From: Erpobdella octoculata
Taxonomy: Eukaryota > Annelida > Clitellata > Hirudinida > Erpobdellidae
Length of the DNA: 64,000 nt
Direction: 5' to 3'
NCBI GenBank assembly: GCA_963978895.1
Contig: OZ022241.1
Span: 26,888,073-26,952,072 of the forward strand
Under the pieces are notes generated by a model that worked only from the letters and a program-made list of their open reading frames with translations, did no database searches and was not told the DNA's origin. Shown piece after piece: positions 21,196 to 35,000 of the stretch. A program made the position numbers and the translations under genes. The stretch's first letter is position 1. The number at the start of each line of letters is the position of its first letter.

Positions 21196-24100
21196 GGACA
21201 CAGCATAATTCCACAAAACCACCAACTTCTTTTTTCACAGCGGCAAAGAACGTTTTCGGATTGATAGGATTGTGACTGTGTTTTTTATAATGATGGCAGT
21301 CAGAAACAGTTTCCATCATTGTGAAAACTATCAATAAATAAAGAAAATAAAATTTGAAACAAATTAATTTCGCTTTTAAACCAAACAAAGAACTGACCTT
21401 TTTCGGAAACAATTTCATTATCCTTTGGTTCTTCTTCATCACTGCGATCTTCCATGCAATCGTGACACGACGAATATTCCTCTTCCATGCTGACTGAAAC
21501 TTTCAACTCCTCTTTTAATTCTTTGAAACTATCTTCCAAAATTTCCAAGTTCACGTCATCTTTGCAGCAAGCTCCATTGAAATTGACAGAATCCAAGTCT
21601 TTCGTTTCGGTTGCAGGTTTTCGATGTTTCAACGCATAGCAGTACAACTTGTAACATTCATCAAATTCATCTGCCAGACTTTTAACAAAAAAATAAAACT
21701 GCCTGACAAGATGCAGTTTGTTCTTCTCAGGTTGAATCTTATCTTGAAATACTTCATCAAGAGACGATACAAGCAGACTGTTTTCATCAACTTCTTGATC
21801 TGCAGTCACCGGTGAGGAATGATGGTCAACAGAGCTTCCCTCGGATTTTTCGTTTACTGATTTGCAGACCGATTCTGATTCGCATGACTGTTTTGAATAA
21901 AAAAATGCTTTAATTCAATTAATGAAGTCATTTCATACATACCACCATGGTACCCCAAATAAATGAGTTCTTTATATATAACTTATATGTATTATTAACA
22001 TGAAAATAGTGGTACCACTGTATTAATAAACTAACTTCCTCCATGGCTGGTGCATTCAAATTGTCGTCTTTCTCTTTTTTAATTTGATTTTTGACCACTT
22101 CCATGAACTTTTTTAAGTCTTGCCAACTATTCACCAAGCAAATATTTTTCATGAAATGCATCGTTTTATGCAGGTTGATGATTTCCATCAGAACGGAAAA
22201 AAATCCATCGAGATCACATTTTTCTTTCCCATCATTCCTGTTATTCATCTGCACAGAAGAAGTTTTATCGAAGTTGGAACAGGACATTGTAGACAGCTGA
22301 ACACATTCTGAGGAAGACAATTCTTCGCTTTTCTGAAACATGCAAAAATGCTTATTGAAACAACATTGAGCAAAATCCACAATAATAATAAAAATCACAC
22401 CTCAAGCTCAGAAGATGCTGAAAGAAAATCATCAGGGGTTCCGTCGAGAATTTGAGAAAGAATGACCAAATATTGTCGAAGTGTAATCCTATTTCTAGAG
22501 AAAAACTCAAAACCCACTTCCATGCTTTCGCGATCTGATTCCTCGATAATCAACTGCTTGTCATTCTTACCTTTCCTATAAATAAGAAAAATATAGCCAA
22601 GGGAAGCAAAATAAACAAGATGCTAAACATCCCTATTCACAACATCCAACATACATCCCTAATTCACAACATCCAACATACATCCCTAATTCACTGCATC
22701 CAACATACATCCCTAATTCACAACATCCAACATACATCCCTAATTTACTACATCCAACATACATCCCTAGTTCACAACATCCAACATACATCCCTAATTC
22801 ACAACATCCAACATACATCCCTAATTCACAACATCCAACATACATCCCTAATTCTTCCTCCTCCTCCTCAGTTTCCCATTCACAACTCTCCGTCGATCTC
22901 GTTGATCCACTTTTCTCACTCTGGGAATCTTCTGAATCAAACTCGCTTTCTCCATCTGACACCTGCCGACAGACAACAAACAGAGAAATGAGAACTCCAT
23001 TATATGCATTTAAAAAAATTGCTCAAAAAAATCATCTGACAACCATCTTACATCAGACCCGACAAGAAACAGTTCAACAGGACGACAATAGCTCTCCATT
23101 CCGTCCGCCCAATGAACAAGTAGCTTCCCGTCCAATCCGGATTCCACGACTTGTCCACCAACCATAGAAGGAACGACTGGGAACTTATTCGCTCCATCTT
23201 CAACTTTGCAATCTTCCACCTGTAAATGAAATTGTTTAAATTAAATTTACTTAATTCATAACTAAAGACAAGCCAACTCAGGTTTGGACTTCGACCCGGT
23301 ACTGAGTGTAAACCCTTCAAAACTATTTGAACTTTGGCATCAGATGGCGACCGAAGCCTAATAATAAAATAATTGGCTTCTATGCAACAGCTTTTCAGTA
23401 AAATCGTAAACTTGTTGAATTCACAATTAATTTAAAACATTTAGTGTGATAAAAAAAACAAAAAATGGGTGTCTTTGATGTTGAATTTGATCTCCTGTCT
23501 TTTTATAGTTCTTTAATATTTTTACATTTTTGCAGTTTCGGCTGAAATTATTCGGAACTATTCAAACCTGCAAGTCCATATTCATATAACACCGTAAGGC
23601 CATGAACAACTCATGCATATGAGATCCAAAAAATTAATCTACTACTAATTTTATCTGGCCAATAGAGGTTAATATTATAAGGTGAGTCAGCTAATGTTGT
23701 AAGAATGGTGAGAGATGTATGATGTTTCTATGAACCACCAAATGCACTGCATTTTAATACCACACCAAACTCTGTGTCTATTATAGTCTCAGGTGTAATT
23801 CTGAAATGGGAGGAATGGAAGCCACAATTTCAGTTTTTTCCACAACTCTAGAGAGAAGCTCTGATTGTACCATGGAGAGATCCCTCATTGCAATCTAACT
23901 GATTCCCAGCGACCAATCCATACAAATGCCAACAAATGATCTCGTTAAACCACTCTACAATCACATGGAACTGCAAGTGAGAAAGAACAGTGCATATCAT
24001 GTTTATACCTTAAACTTTGCACTCATTTGCTAAGAAAGCTGTGAGCCAAAGTTCTTCTCTTGATCTGAACGAAGGTCTACTGGCTCCTCCTTGATTCTAG

Positions 24101-27100
24101 GTTTGCACTGAAATTTCAATGTCTATCTAGCTGAACCCATATTCTTACCACCAGATGATGTCATGAATGGATTCATGAACTGACACAAAAACTATCGTGA
24201 TGAAATAGAAGTCACTGATTACTTTGAATCAAATGACATGTAAAACATCAAAAAAATATCTCAAAGGTGCTATCTAGCATTTCTATCTTCAATGTGTTTG
24301 CCCTATCAAAAAATTATAAACATCACAAATTCCTATCCATCTCAGATTGAGATTCATAAGATAATAAATTTTTGTCAAAAGTTCCACAAATTTTAACTAT
24401 CCAAAAGTTACGATATCTTATAAATACAAGAAAAATGTTACAATAATTATTTTAGAAATAAAACTTAAATAAACTTTTTAAAAGCCAGGTTTCTCTTCTG
24501 CACATACATACTAAGAGCCTACAGCAAAATTCTATAACTATAAAAACGTGGGTGGCTTTCCAGATTATAAAACAATGTGACCCACATTATTAGTTATAGA
24601 ATTTAACTGTAGGCTCTTAGTATGTATGTTAAAAAGTTTTATATAGCCAGATAATTATTTTTGTATTTTTAGTGCAGAGGAGAAACATGGTCTTTTAAAA
24701 GTTTTTTCAAGTTTTATTATTTAACTCTTTTTAGTAATAATGTGTAGAGAGAGTACAGAATACGGCAACAAAAGTTTTCCTATCCTGCATGGGATTGTCA
24801 TATGAATCGAGATTGAAAAAATTGAAGCTTCTGACATTGATAAATAAAAGATTAAGAGCAGACTTGATTTTGCTGTTTGATTTGTTGGCTGGAGATCTGA
24901 GGAAGTTGGTCTGTTCGTCTGCATTTATGATATAACTAGGGAGCCTGACAGAAAAACAATTTGTGTGCTACTCTATTAAAAAATAGTTTGATACTTTATT
25001 GTAAACAATTTATCACGATACTCTATCAAAATTTTTTTCACAATAATCTAGGCAATTTCATATCCCCTTTTAATGACACATGAAATTTTCCAGTTTATTA
25101 TTTTAATTAATTTTATTGTTTATTTATTATAAGAAGTGCTTCAAAATTTGATCACATTTTCCCACTTGGACAGAGACAAAGAGAAACAACAAGCAAGTTA
25201 AGAAAAACTTAGTAAAACATAAAGTTATGTCCGGTGATGTTCCCTTAAATAGAAAAGATAATCATGTTAAAAATTGAAATTATTTAAAATCCGAGAGCAA
25301 ATCAAAATGGAATTCATCCAGGATTTCAATTAACTGATTGACAGCATTAATTCCAGATGACAATAACAAACAAACTCTGAACAAGAGTCAACATCAATAT
25401 AATTCATTATAGACTCAGCATAGTCACAACATAAATCCTTCATTATAAAATCTGCATAGTCACACCATCAATATAATTCATTACAAACCTTAACTCCTCC
25501 AACCCGAATGACAACCGATCCAGGACTGAACTTGAAATCGGAATGTTCTTTTATATCAAAAACGCTCAACTCTTCTTTACTTCCAAGTTCCTCACCGAAC
25601 GACGAACTTCAAACCAAGAATAAAAAAATCGAGTTTAAAAACGTGAATTTAAAAAAATATATCGTATAAAATAATTATTTAGCTTTATCAAATAACATTT
25701 GAAATAAATGCTAACAGCTTCCCAGCATCAGCCAGTTTGAACCACTGTATGATGCACGTTCTTTCAAAGTGATTCACTTTTTGAACTATGCCGTAATCAT
25801 TGAGGGACTTCAGTTCATTCGCTTCAAATTTAAAGACGTGGACTAGTTATTATATCAAACTAACTAACTATGATGTACAGACAAATCAACTCACTATGAT
25901 ACATATACAAATCAACTCACTATGATGCATATACAAACCAACTCACTATGATGCATATACAAACCAACTCACTATGATGCATATACAAACCAACTCACTA
26001 TGATGCACAGACAAATCAACTCACTTGAATGCATATACAAACCAACTCACTATGATGCATATACAAACCAACTCACTATGATGCACAGACAAATCAACTC
26101 ACTATGATGCACAGACAAATCAACTCACTTGAATGCATATAGAAATGAAATCACTTGAATGCATATGCAAATCAACTCACTATGATGCATTTACAAATCA
26201 ACTCACTTGAATGCATATAGAAATGAAATCACTATGATGCATATACAAGTCAACTCACTTGAATACATATACAAATCCAAGCTAATTAAATCGAGAAAAT
26301 CTTTTATATCAACTTTTACTAACTGCTTATAGGAGACACATAGTCACCAGGAAAAAATTCCAAATCATCTACATAACGAACTGCATAAAGATCCACAGAA
26401 GGAATTTCAGATTCTTTCGTTCCATCCTTATATGAAGGAAATTAATGATTTTCAAAAACTTTCAAATAATACAATTTATTTATGACCTCCACACCTGCCA
26501 CATGACCTCCACACTGGTCGACACGGCAACAACCTCGACGGGAACCTTTGAACCGGGACACAGACTGTCGGAACGCTCAGAAAGTTTTTTGTCATCGATT
26601 TTTTTAGAAGAATGTTGTTTTTTCTTTCTGTGAGGTTTCGTGGCGTTGGTTCTCTGGTTCTTGTGCCGCCTCATAGAAATGGACGGTTGACTTCTTGTAC
26701 TTACTCTAACAGTGCTGGACTGCTATGAAATATTCATTGAGAAAAAAAAGATAAATCCTTCAAAACATCAAGGAATAAAATAATCAAAACACAAAATTTA
26801 TATATCGTACATGCACAAATGTTATTTGTATTTAATTTCTCTTTTAAGTTTATCTCCATCTATTGCTCAATCATTTGCAAAAGTTGACACACGAATTATG
26901 TTAACTAGAAATAAAAATTAATCATATTATTACATTTCTAAATTAATTTGATTTAATAACAAGTAACCTTACAGTCTCCTTAATCCCACTTATCACTTAA
27001 TTTCATTTTAGACCTTAAATTCACTTTCTGAAAAAATATTAAAATTTGTTTTGGTATTTCAAAAAGTCAATTAAAGTAATATTTACTCACACTATAAATA

Positions 27101-28742
27101 CCACAGCATTACAAAGTCATTTAATATTTAGTTAAACCATAAACACCATAGTATTAATGTAAGATATACATTCAATTACCTCAAAATAAATGATGTTGAA
27201 AATAATAAATGATTGAACAACTCAATTCAATGAAAACCTCACTTGAAAATAATAAAAGCAGAAAAAGCATTCACTCACCACAATTGAAGATCCGTTTTTC
27301 TTTGTCTCAATGTTATCAGAAAAGCAAAGAGTAACTTGAGCAGAGAAGATGTTACTATCGATGTTTAATTTACTTTCAGAAGATCCAACATCCTCTTCAG
27401 TAAGCGAAACACTTTGAGAAATCATTCCCGCATGTGACGATTCACATTCAGAAACCACTTCGGCGAGGTTTGCTTCATTTGAAGACGAAACAAATTTTGC
27501 AGACTTGCGAGAATTGGAAATGAATTCATCAATTAAGACATCTTTGTTCACTTTATTTTTCAAGAAAACAATTTTATCACCATCCTGCACCGTGTAATAC
27601 GCCTTGCTTCCCAGTCGGAAGTCGCTGGCACCAAAATAATCTAATGTTTTCAATCTGCAAGATAACATCGTAGCATCTAATTAAGACAATTTTTTGTGAC
27701 AATAATAAATCATATATTATTACCATTTTAAGAATTTGTTGATTTAATTTTATTTAAATATCTGAAACTTATCCTTATTTATATTTAAAATGTCTATTTA
27801 CCCAAATTAAATAGTTCGTTGTTTTGACTAAATTCAATTCTGAATCATAAAGTGTAACCTTTTTCAAATAGTAAATAAAATAAAATTATATAATTGAACA
27901 TAACTATTACTAATTAACTTTAATCATTAAAATGAACAGCAATAATATAACAATGATACAAATTGATATAAACAGACAGACAACAAGTGGTTATTGCACC
28001 TGAATCATAACCATTAGTCATTAGTCTGATATCAGCACATAACCATTAGTCATTGGCTTGATATCAGCACATAACCATTAGTCATTGGTCTGATATCAGC
28101 ACATAACCATTAGTCATTGGTGTTTGAAAAGTTGATTCAACCTTCCATCTCGTTACTCGATATATAAAATAAATACATTCTACTCTGCAGAACTGCAACT
28201 AGCAAGCTTCGACAACATCCTTTCCACCACATAATAAGAACATTTATTGATTCAAATTCAATTTAATTTTAATAAACCTTTCAAGATCTTTCCCAGAGAC
28301 AGGTGTCGGTGGATGTCTGACCATTTCTTCACCTGGTGATGACTCGGAGTAACCTCTACATAACCACACTACATCCACACTTGATACTTCAACCTGTATT
28401 AAATATAATCAACAATCACATTCATCTTCAACAAGAATAAAAAGTTAAAATATGTATAGATAAATTTGTTCACAACTGTAGTTTATAACCCTAATTATAT
28501 ATCCATTATAATTTGCTTATATCTGTAAAATATATAACCATTATAAGTCTATATGCCCACTGCATCATCTGGTTATACACCCATTATATGTTTATATACC
28601 CAATACATCATTTGTCTATATATCCAATACATTGTTATATGTCTATATAACCAAATCAATAATTATATGTTTGTATACCCAATACATCATAATATGTCTA
28701 TATACCCAATACATCATAATATGTCTATATATCCAATACATC

Positions 28743-28811
<69 letters not shown>

Positions 28812-31800
28812 ATCCAATACATCATTATACGTCTACTAGAGATATCCCGTCAAAAATGACGATTTTTTAAAAATTTCATTATTTATTATTTTACGATTGC
28901 AGCGCCACCTTTTTTATCTTTAGGGCTGACAGTGTACAATTGTGAAATAACTTTTAATATTAAATAAATTATTATTAAAAAATATTTACCTTACTTGAAT
29001 TATATAAAAAATTTATTTATATAATTATTTATTAATGTCATATATAAATTAATTTACCATAGATAGCAGATCGTCACACAAAAACGTCTTACACAGACAT
29101 GGGCTATTATATATATTATATATCCAATACATCATTATATGTCTATATACCCAATACATCATATGTCTGTAAACCCAATACATCATTACATGTCTATATA
29201 CCCAATATATCATTACATGTCTATATACCCAATACTGAAAAACAAGAAAACATCTGATGAAAATATAACATCATCTTAGAATTAAATAATATAAAAAAAC
29301 CTCTTCAACTGTAAGAACAACAGATTTAAATCGATTCTTTTTCATAGTTTTAGAAGAATAATTTTTTGTTTGTTCTATCCATCTGAGTCCTTCCAAGTTT
29401 CCCAGTTCTCCCTTTAAAGATTGACCAACATAAAATGAATCCGTGCTAAATTCAGATGCCTGGAAAAATTAAATTCACACATTAAGAAAATATTACGAAA
29501 AAAGATACTTTTTCAAAAAACAAGCTTTTATTTATGTGTGGAAAGTGCACTAAAAAGTATAAAATCATTTTTTTTCCTTTCCTTCTATATGTCATCAAAT
29601 AATCTTTGACTAAAAATAAAAGCGTGGGAGCTCATCCTAATCCATGGATTATGATGAGCATCCCACGTTTCGTGGCTATTAATGTAGGTTGACTCCGCCC
29701 ATGTCACCTGCGCCAGATGAGCGTTTTTCAGTGTGTGTGTGGTATATGTGCGTTTGTATGTGCGTTTATATGTGCATAAGTATAGTTATATAATTATGTA
29801 TAAGTATAAGGTGCATGTTACGTTAGCAATGATAGAGAGAACGCCGCTATGTAGGTCTGAATTCACAGCCTGCTTATTGATTGCATTGGCATATTTTAGT
29901 TAATTATAGTTTAAATAATTATTTTTATGATATGAAAATATTAAAATATTGCATTGTCATCGAGAATACATGTGTTTTGAAATTGTCAAGTCAATTTGAC
30001 TTGTAGAAGTGGTCGAAAAATCGATTTAAAAACCTGAAAATACAACATATAACATACAGTGTGAGGTAAATAAAAGCGTGTAAAATAGCTACAAACAAAA
30101 AAATATTTATAAAAAGAAACAAACTTTGTCTCTTTTGTCATTTAAATCAACAAAGTCAGACAGCATTCCAACCAAGTCTTCAGTATTGAGTTCACATCTA
30201 TGAAAAGATATAAACATTATAGGATGCATCTATGTGCCACACTTTCTGACAACATTACTAAACCTGGCACCATCTTGAAATTTCAAAACAATTCTTTCTG
30301 TAACTTTTTCGACGGCGCCAACCCAATCATCCATGTAGACTTGCTGAGAATCTGGTTGAAAGGGCTAAAATATTTTTTTTTCAATTTAATTGAAAATTAG
30401 TCTCTAAGAAATGCATTCTAATCTGAAACTAACCAGGAAATCAACAAGTAAAGAGCTGTCAATGCCAAATATAAAAAATGGCTGGGTAAGACATTGCAAA
30501 ACACATGATATTTTTGTCTTAGTAATAAAGCCTTTCTGATTTTGTTGACCTGTTGCAATTTTACCAACTACATCACCAGGTACAAGAGATCTGTCTACAA
30601 TTTTCAGCTGGTAAATAAAAACAGTTTTTTTTATTAAACTCAAATCATATGAACGTAAAATATTATAGCTTATTACAGGATCCAGTCGCTGCTTATGCAT
30701 TCTAAAAATCCCACAGCATCTTAAATAAAATACAATAAACAACCAAAAAATAGAGTAAAAACATAAACAACTATAGCATTAAAAATTTGTTGCAATTCTT
30801 TACCAAAATCTGCTAGTTATTAATAAATACTAAAGGCATGCACTTTCACTGGTGATGATAGAACTTGCAGCAGTTTGATTATATTATATTAAGACCATAA
30901 CTTGGGCATTTATAATTCAATAAAAAATAAATGTTTTGTTAAAAAAGCAGTTACAGGGGAGTGGGGGGTCGGATACGAGGTGTGTGTTCCCATGATAAAA
31001 TCTGCTCTTTAAAAAAGAGCAAATGAAGAATAGTTTTATGTTTTAGAAGTTTATGTATTTAAACAATTGAATTTTATTAAATATTTGCTAAGTAGATGAC
31101 TTCATGTAAATTACTCTGAGTAACCGAACAGTGAGAAAAATATTTATGTTGTGCCAGACATTAAAATTATCTATATATATAAATATATATAAATGACTGT
31201 GTGTGAGTTTGTCTCTTATAGGAATCCAAACTGCTGAAGCGATCTTGATGAAATTTGGCAAGGAGGTAGTTCTCATACAGGAAAAGAAAGTTGTGAAAAA
31301 AATTGAAATCAGGCACAAAATGAGCAGAGCGGGAGAGCGAGCGGGAATCTATATATATATATATATAAATGAGATTAAGTATCTAAGCATAGATGTCCTT
31401 TATGCATTGCTACACCATTCATCCAATCGTAGTGCAATTTTTTTGCACAAGCTTGAGAGGCAATGGGAAAAGGTTTTTGTGAAAAAAAAATTGAAATCGG
31501 TCACAAAATGAGCAGAGCAAAGCGGAAGAGCGATCTTGATGAAACTTGGCAAGGAGATAGTTCTCATACAGGGAAATAATGTTAAGAAGGTTTGGACTCC
31601 CAAATCCGATCTCCCGGCTCAGGTGGGCCAAAAAAGTAACTTGTGTAATAAAATTCAAATTTAGTTTATGTAACGTTTGCAAAATTTTAGCAAATCTATT
31701 TTACATTTTATGGGGTAAAACAAGTTAAGAAAGAGTGGAAAGGAGAAAATGAGCATGAGCGGGAACGGGAGTATGTATCTATGTATGTATGTATGTATGT

Positions 31801-31971
31801 ATATATGTATGTATGTATGTGTGTGTATATGTGTAAGTAAGTATGTAAGTATGTATGTATGTGTCAGGGGTCACTCTACCGGACCTCTTGACAAGTTATA
31901 TTCTGCACCCGTCAACCTGTCTAGACAGGAACCTAGAATTCTCAGACAATCTCTTGTGCAGGTTTTTGGGG

Positions 31972-32027
<56 letters not shown>

Positions 32028-35000
32028 ATTTGAAGTCGGCCAGGACAGTCGAGCTCTTGAGTATCAGGCGAAGTCCTGCTCGTTTTTACATTTGATTTGC
32101 GCTTTAATAAAGTTGTTGTTGTCGTGTTGCTTTTTTCTTTCTGGTGTTCACGCATTCCAGCAGGGAAGACTGTGACAATTTGGTGGCAGCGGTGGGATCA
32201 AGTCTCAGGAAGAAAGAGGTGCTCTCCAGAAAAGTTCGACAAGCAAGTTCGAGATAAAGATCTCTCTTGCCAATGAAGTTCTCCTTGTGACCAAGGCTCT
32301 CTAGACGTTTCTGGGATCATCATCGGATCAACTAACCAATTTTGAGAATCGGCCGACCCATCCGTGCTCAAGGTTTGAGTTTCTTTTCGAGTTTTCCCGC
32401 CGGTCTGAGTTTAGATAAGTAGGTCTTTTATATTGATACTTATCTGGTTGAAGATGGATAGTAAATCGTCCAGTGTTGAGGGTTGTGAAAACCCAGCGCA
32501 ATTATCTGGAGGGAATGTGTCTCCAGAATGTATGTATGTATGTATGTATGTATGTTAGTTTGTATGCAGAATCGGATCTGAGGGCAACTGAGAATGAAAG
32601 AGTGAGCGGGAAAGCGACAGGGAACGGATAACGACCGGAAATGGGAGCGCAAGTGGGAAGGAAACGGTAGCGAAAGAGACACGCATTAGAAAAACCTCTA
32701 AAAACCCGGGCAACGCCGGGTACCCCGCTAGCTTTTTTTATAAATTTTTATTAAAATGAATTTATAATAAAAAATGAATTTATAATACAAACTCTTTGTT
32801 CTTTATCTCAAATTGTTTGTATACTCAGCATACCTTTTCACTCACAACTGCTATGTTAATAGATCATCGAAAAGTACTAGTTATGCCTTTTGATATTTTA
32901 TAAAAATACAACAAATGTTTTTTTGCTTAGTTATAGTGAAACTTGTTTTGTTATGTAAATTTCACCACATTTACTGCGTTTTGGAGTTTTTCGAGCAAAA
33001 AACAGGAGGATGCAGCTTGTGTGAACGATTACCCTAACAAACTTCGGTAATCTCCTAGTATAGCGTCCTGGGCCAATTTCGATACCAAAACCAGGGAATT
33101 ATTACCTCGTTCATAAAACCTGCAAAAGAATAATGATAAAATGCATTAAAAAAATATTTTGTCAGAAAAACTCTTTAAAATTTCACTGCATGTCAACGTG
33201 GAACGGAAGATGGAACACCTACATTTTAATAACAAAATTGTTTAATGTATTACACTTTATTTCACTGAAATTGTGTTTAATCTTTTTATTTTATATTAAT
33301 ATTTTGTCAAACGTTTACTTCTGGTGCTATTGACAAAAATAGATTAATACTGGGAACAGTGGTGTAGTCATAAAAAAGCTGTGCCATTTGAGTTAACAGG
33401 TCTGGTTTGAGAGCAAGTAGCAGAGCGATGCTCCAGCAGCCTGGATTCAACAGAAGGCATCGGATTCCAGAAGTGGAGCGGTGGTCCATTTGAATGGATT
33501 GTCATTAGACTAGAGACAGTGCGAATTAGAAAGGAAAATCGAGTGTCAGTGATGATATTGTTCTTGAGACTGAAACTGCGTTCGCACTCAGCTGGAGTGT
33601 AAAGTGTTGATACAAGTTTGAAAAAGCACAAGATCATTCGGAACCTGTGTGGAATCCTGAACATAGTCGAGCATCCCATTTATGCATTGTGACTCTTCCA
33701 AACCAAAGCGTTTCGCGAGCATACGAAACTCCTTTTCACCATATCAACTTGAGAAATTTTGCGGCCAGTTGTCGGTATTGAGGATTGCAATATCTGCAAT
33801 AACTTCCTCTGCTCCATCGTTAGTGGAACTGCAAAGTCACTGGCGCATGTTGTCCACAAGGGATTAAATAAATTGCTTAGCGTTGATGAAGAAATTTCAA
33901 ATTAAAGCACCTGCTAGTCGTGCAAGGCTGCTCACAAGCAAAAACAAACCAGCAAAACCAGTAGCCTGAATTTATCGTGTGTTAATACACAGGAAGCAAC
34001 TCTGAGATATAAAAGAGTGCCAACTTCTACCCATACAGAAAATAAAGTAGAAAAAGCTGTGCCTATACGAAAAAAACCTATAAAAGCTGTGCCTTACGAA
34101 ACAATGGACAAAAAAGCTGTGCCTATATGGCATATGATGGGACCGTATAGACATAGACCCCACTACACCACTGACTGGGAACCATGTAATGCAGTGTGGG
34201 TGATTGACATATGTTGAGTTATCAACTGTTTAATAATAATAATAATAATAATAATAAAATTTAGCTGCTGGAGAAATTTCTAAATGTTGCTGATTTGCAA
34301 TTATTAATTTTTTTAAATGAATTTCAGTTCAAATAAGTCTTTTATTGAGATTTTACTGATATTTATGCTAAATACCAGTTAAATCCTACTGACATTTATT
34401 TTAAATCTTTATTTTATATTTATTTTTAAATCCTTATTTTATATTTATTTTTAAATCTTTATTTTATATTTATTTTTAAATCTTTATTTTATATTTATTT
34501 TTAAATCTTTATTTTATATTTATTTTTAAATCTTTATTTTATATTTATTTTTACATCTTACTTATATTTATGCTAAATACCAGTTAAATCCTATCGAAAT
34601 TGACCTAGGACACTATAGTATAGGCAGTCGCATAAAATAAACGCGTCTTAGCGCGCAACGCCAAAACCTTGCGCACTCGAAACCATGCATGGAATTGGAT
34701 GGGGTTAACAGGGTGTTACGGGAAAGCGAATATCTCGCGAACTAATAAACTCCTAATAAAAATGATTACATAAAAATGCTTGTAAAAGATACCTTGAGTC
34801 AAACATCTATAAATAAAGAAGTTAGAACAGTTCATTTTCTTTGAACTTTAACTCAAAGTCACTTGTTTATGCTTTTTTAGAAATTTTTTTTGCTGAAAAA
34901 TCAGCTTGACTTTATGGTAAAATTTCATAGCTCTACGACTTTGCGGAGCACGGCAATAACTTCCAAAAGTTGAGGAGTCCATCTAAAATAAAGGGGGCAG

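Noticed and set aside
22060..22311. Plus-strand frames opposite UBE2O exons
   Set aside because: They are antisense shadows of the exons, which have splice and homology support on the minus strand.
22633..22843. The whole minisatellite as fixed coding sequence of UBE2O
   Set aside because: The first unit already has a donor that fits the phase of the next exon; inclusion of further units is possible but not shown, so only the first boundary is annotated.
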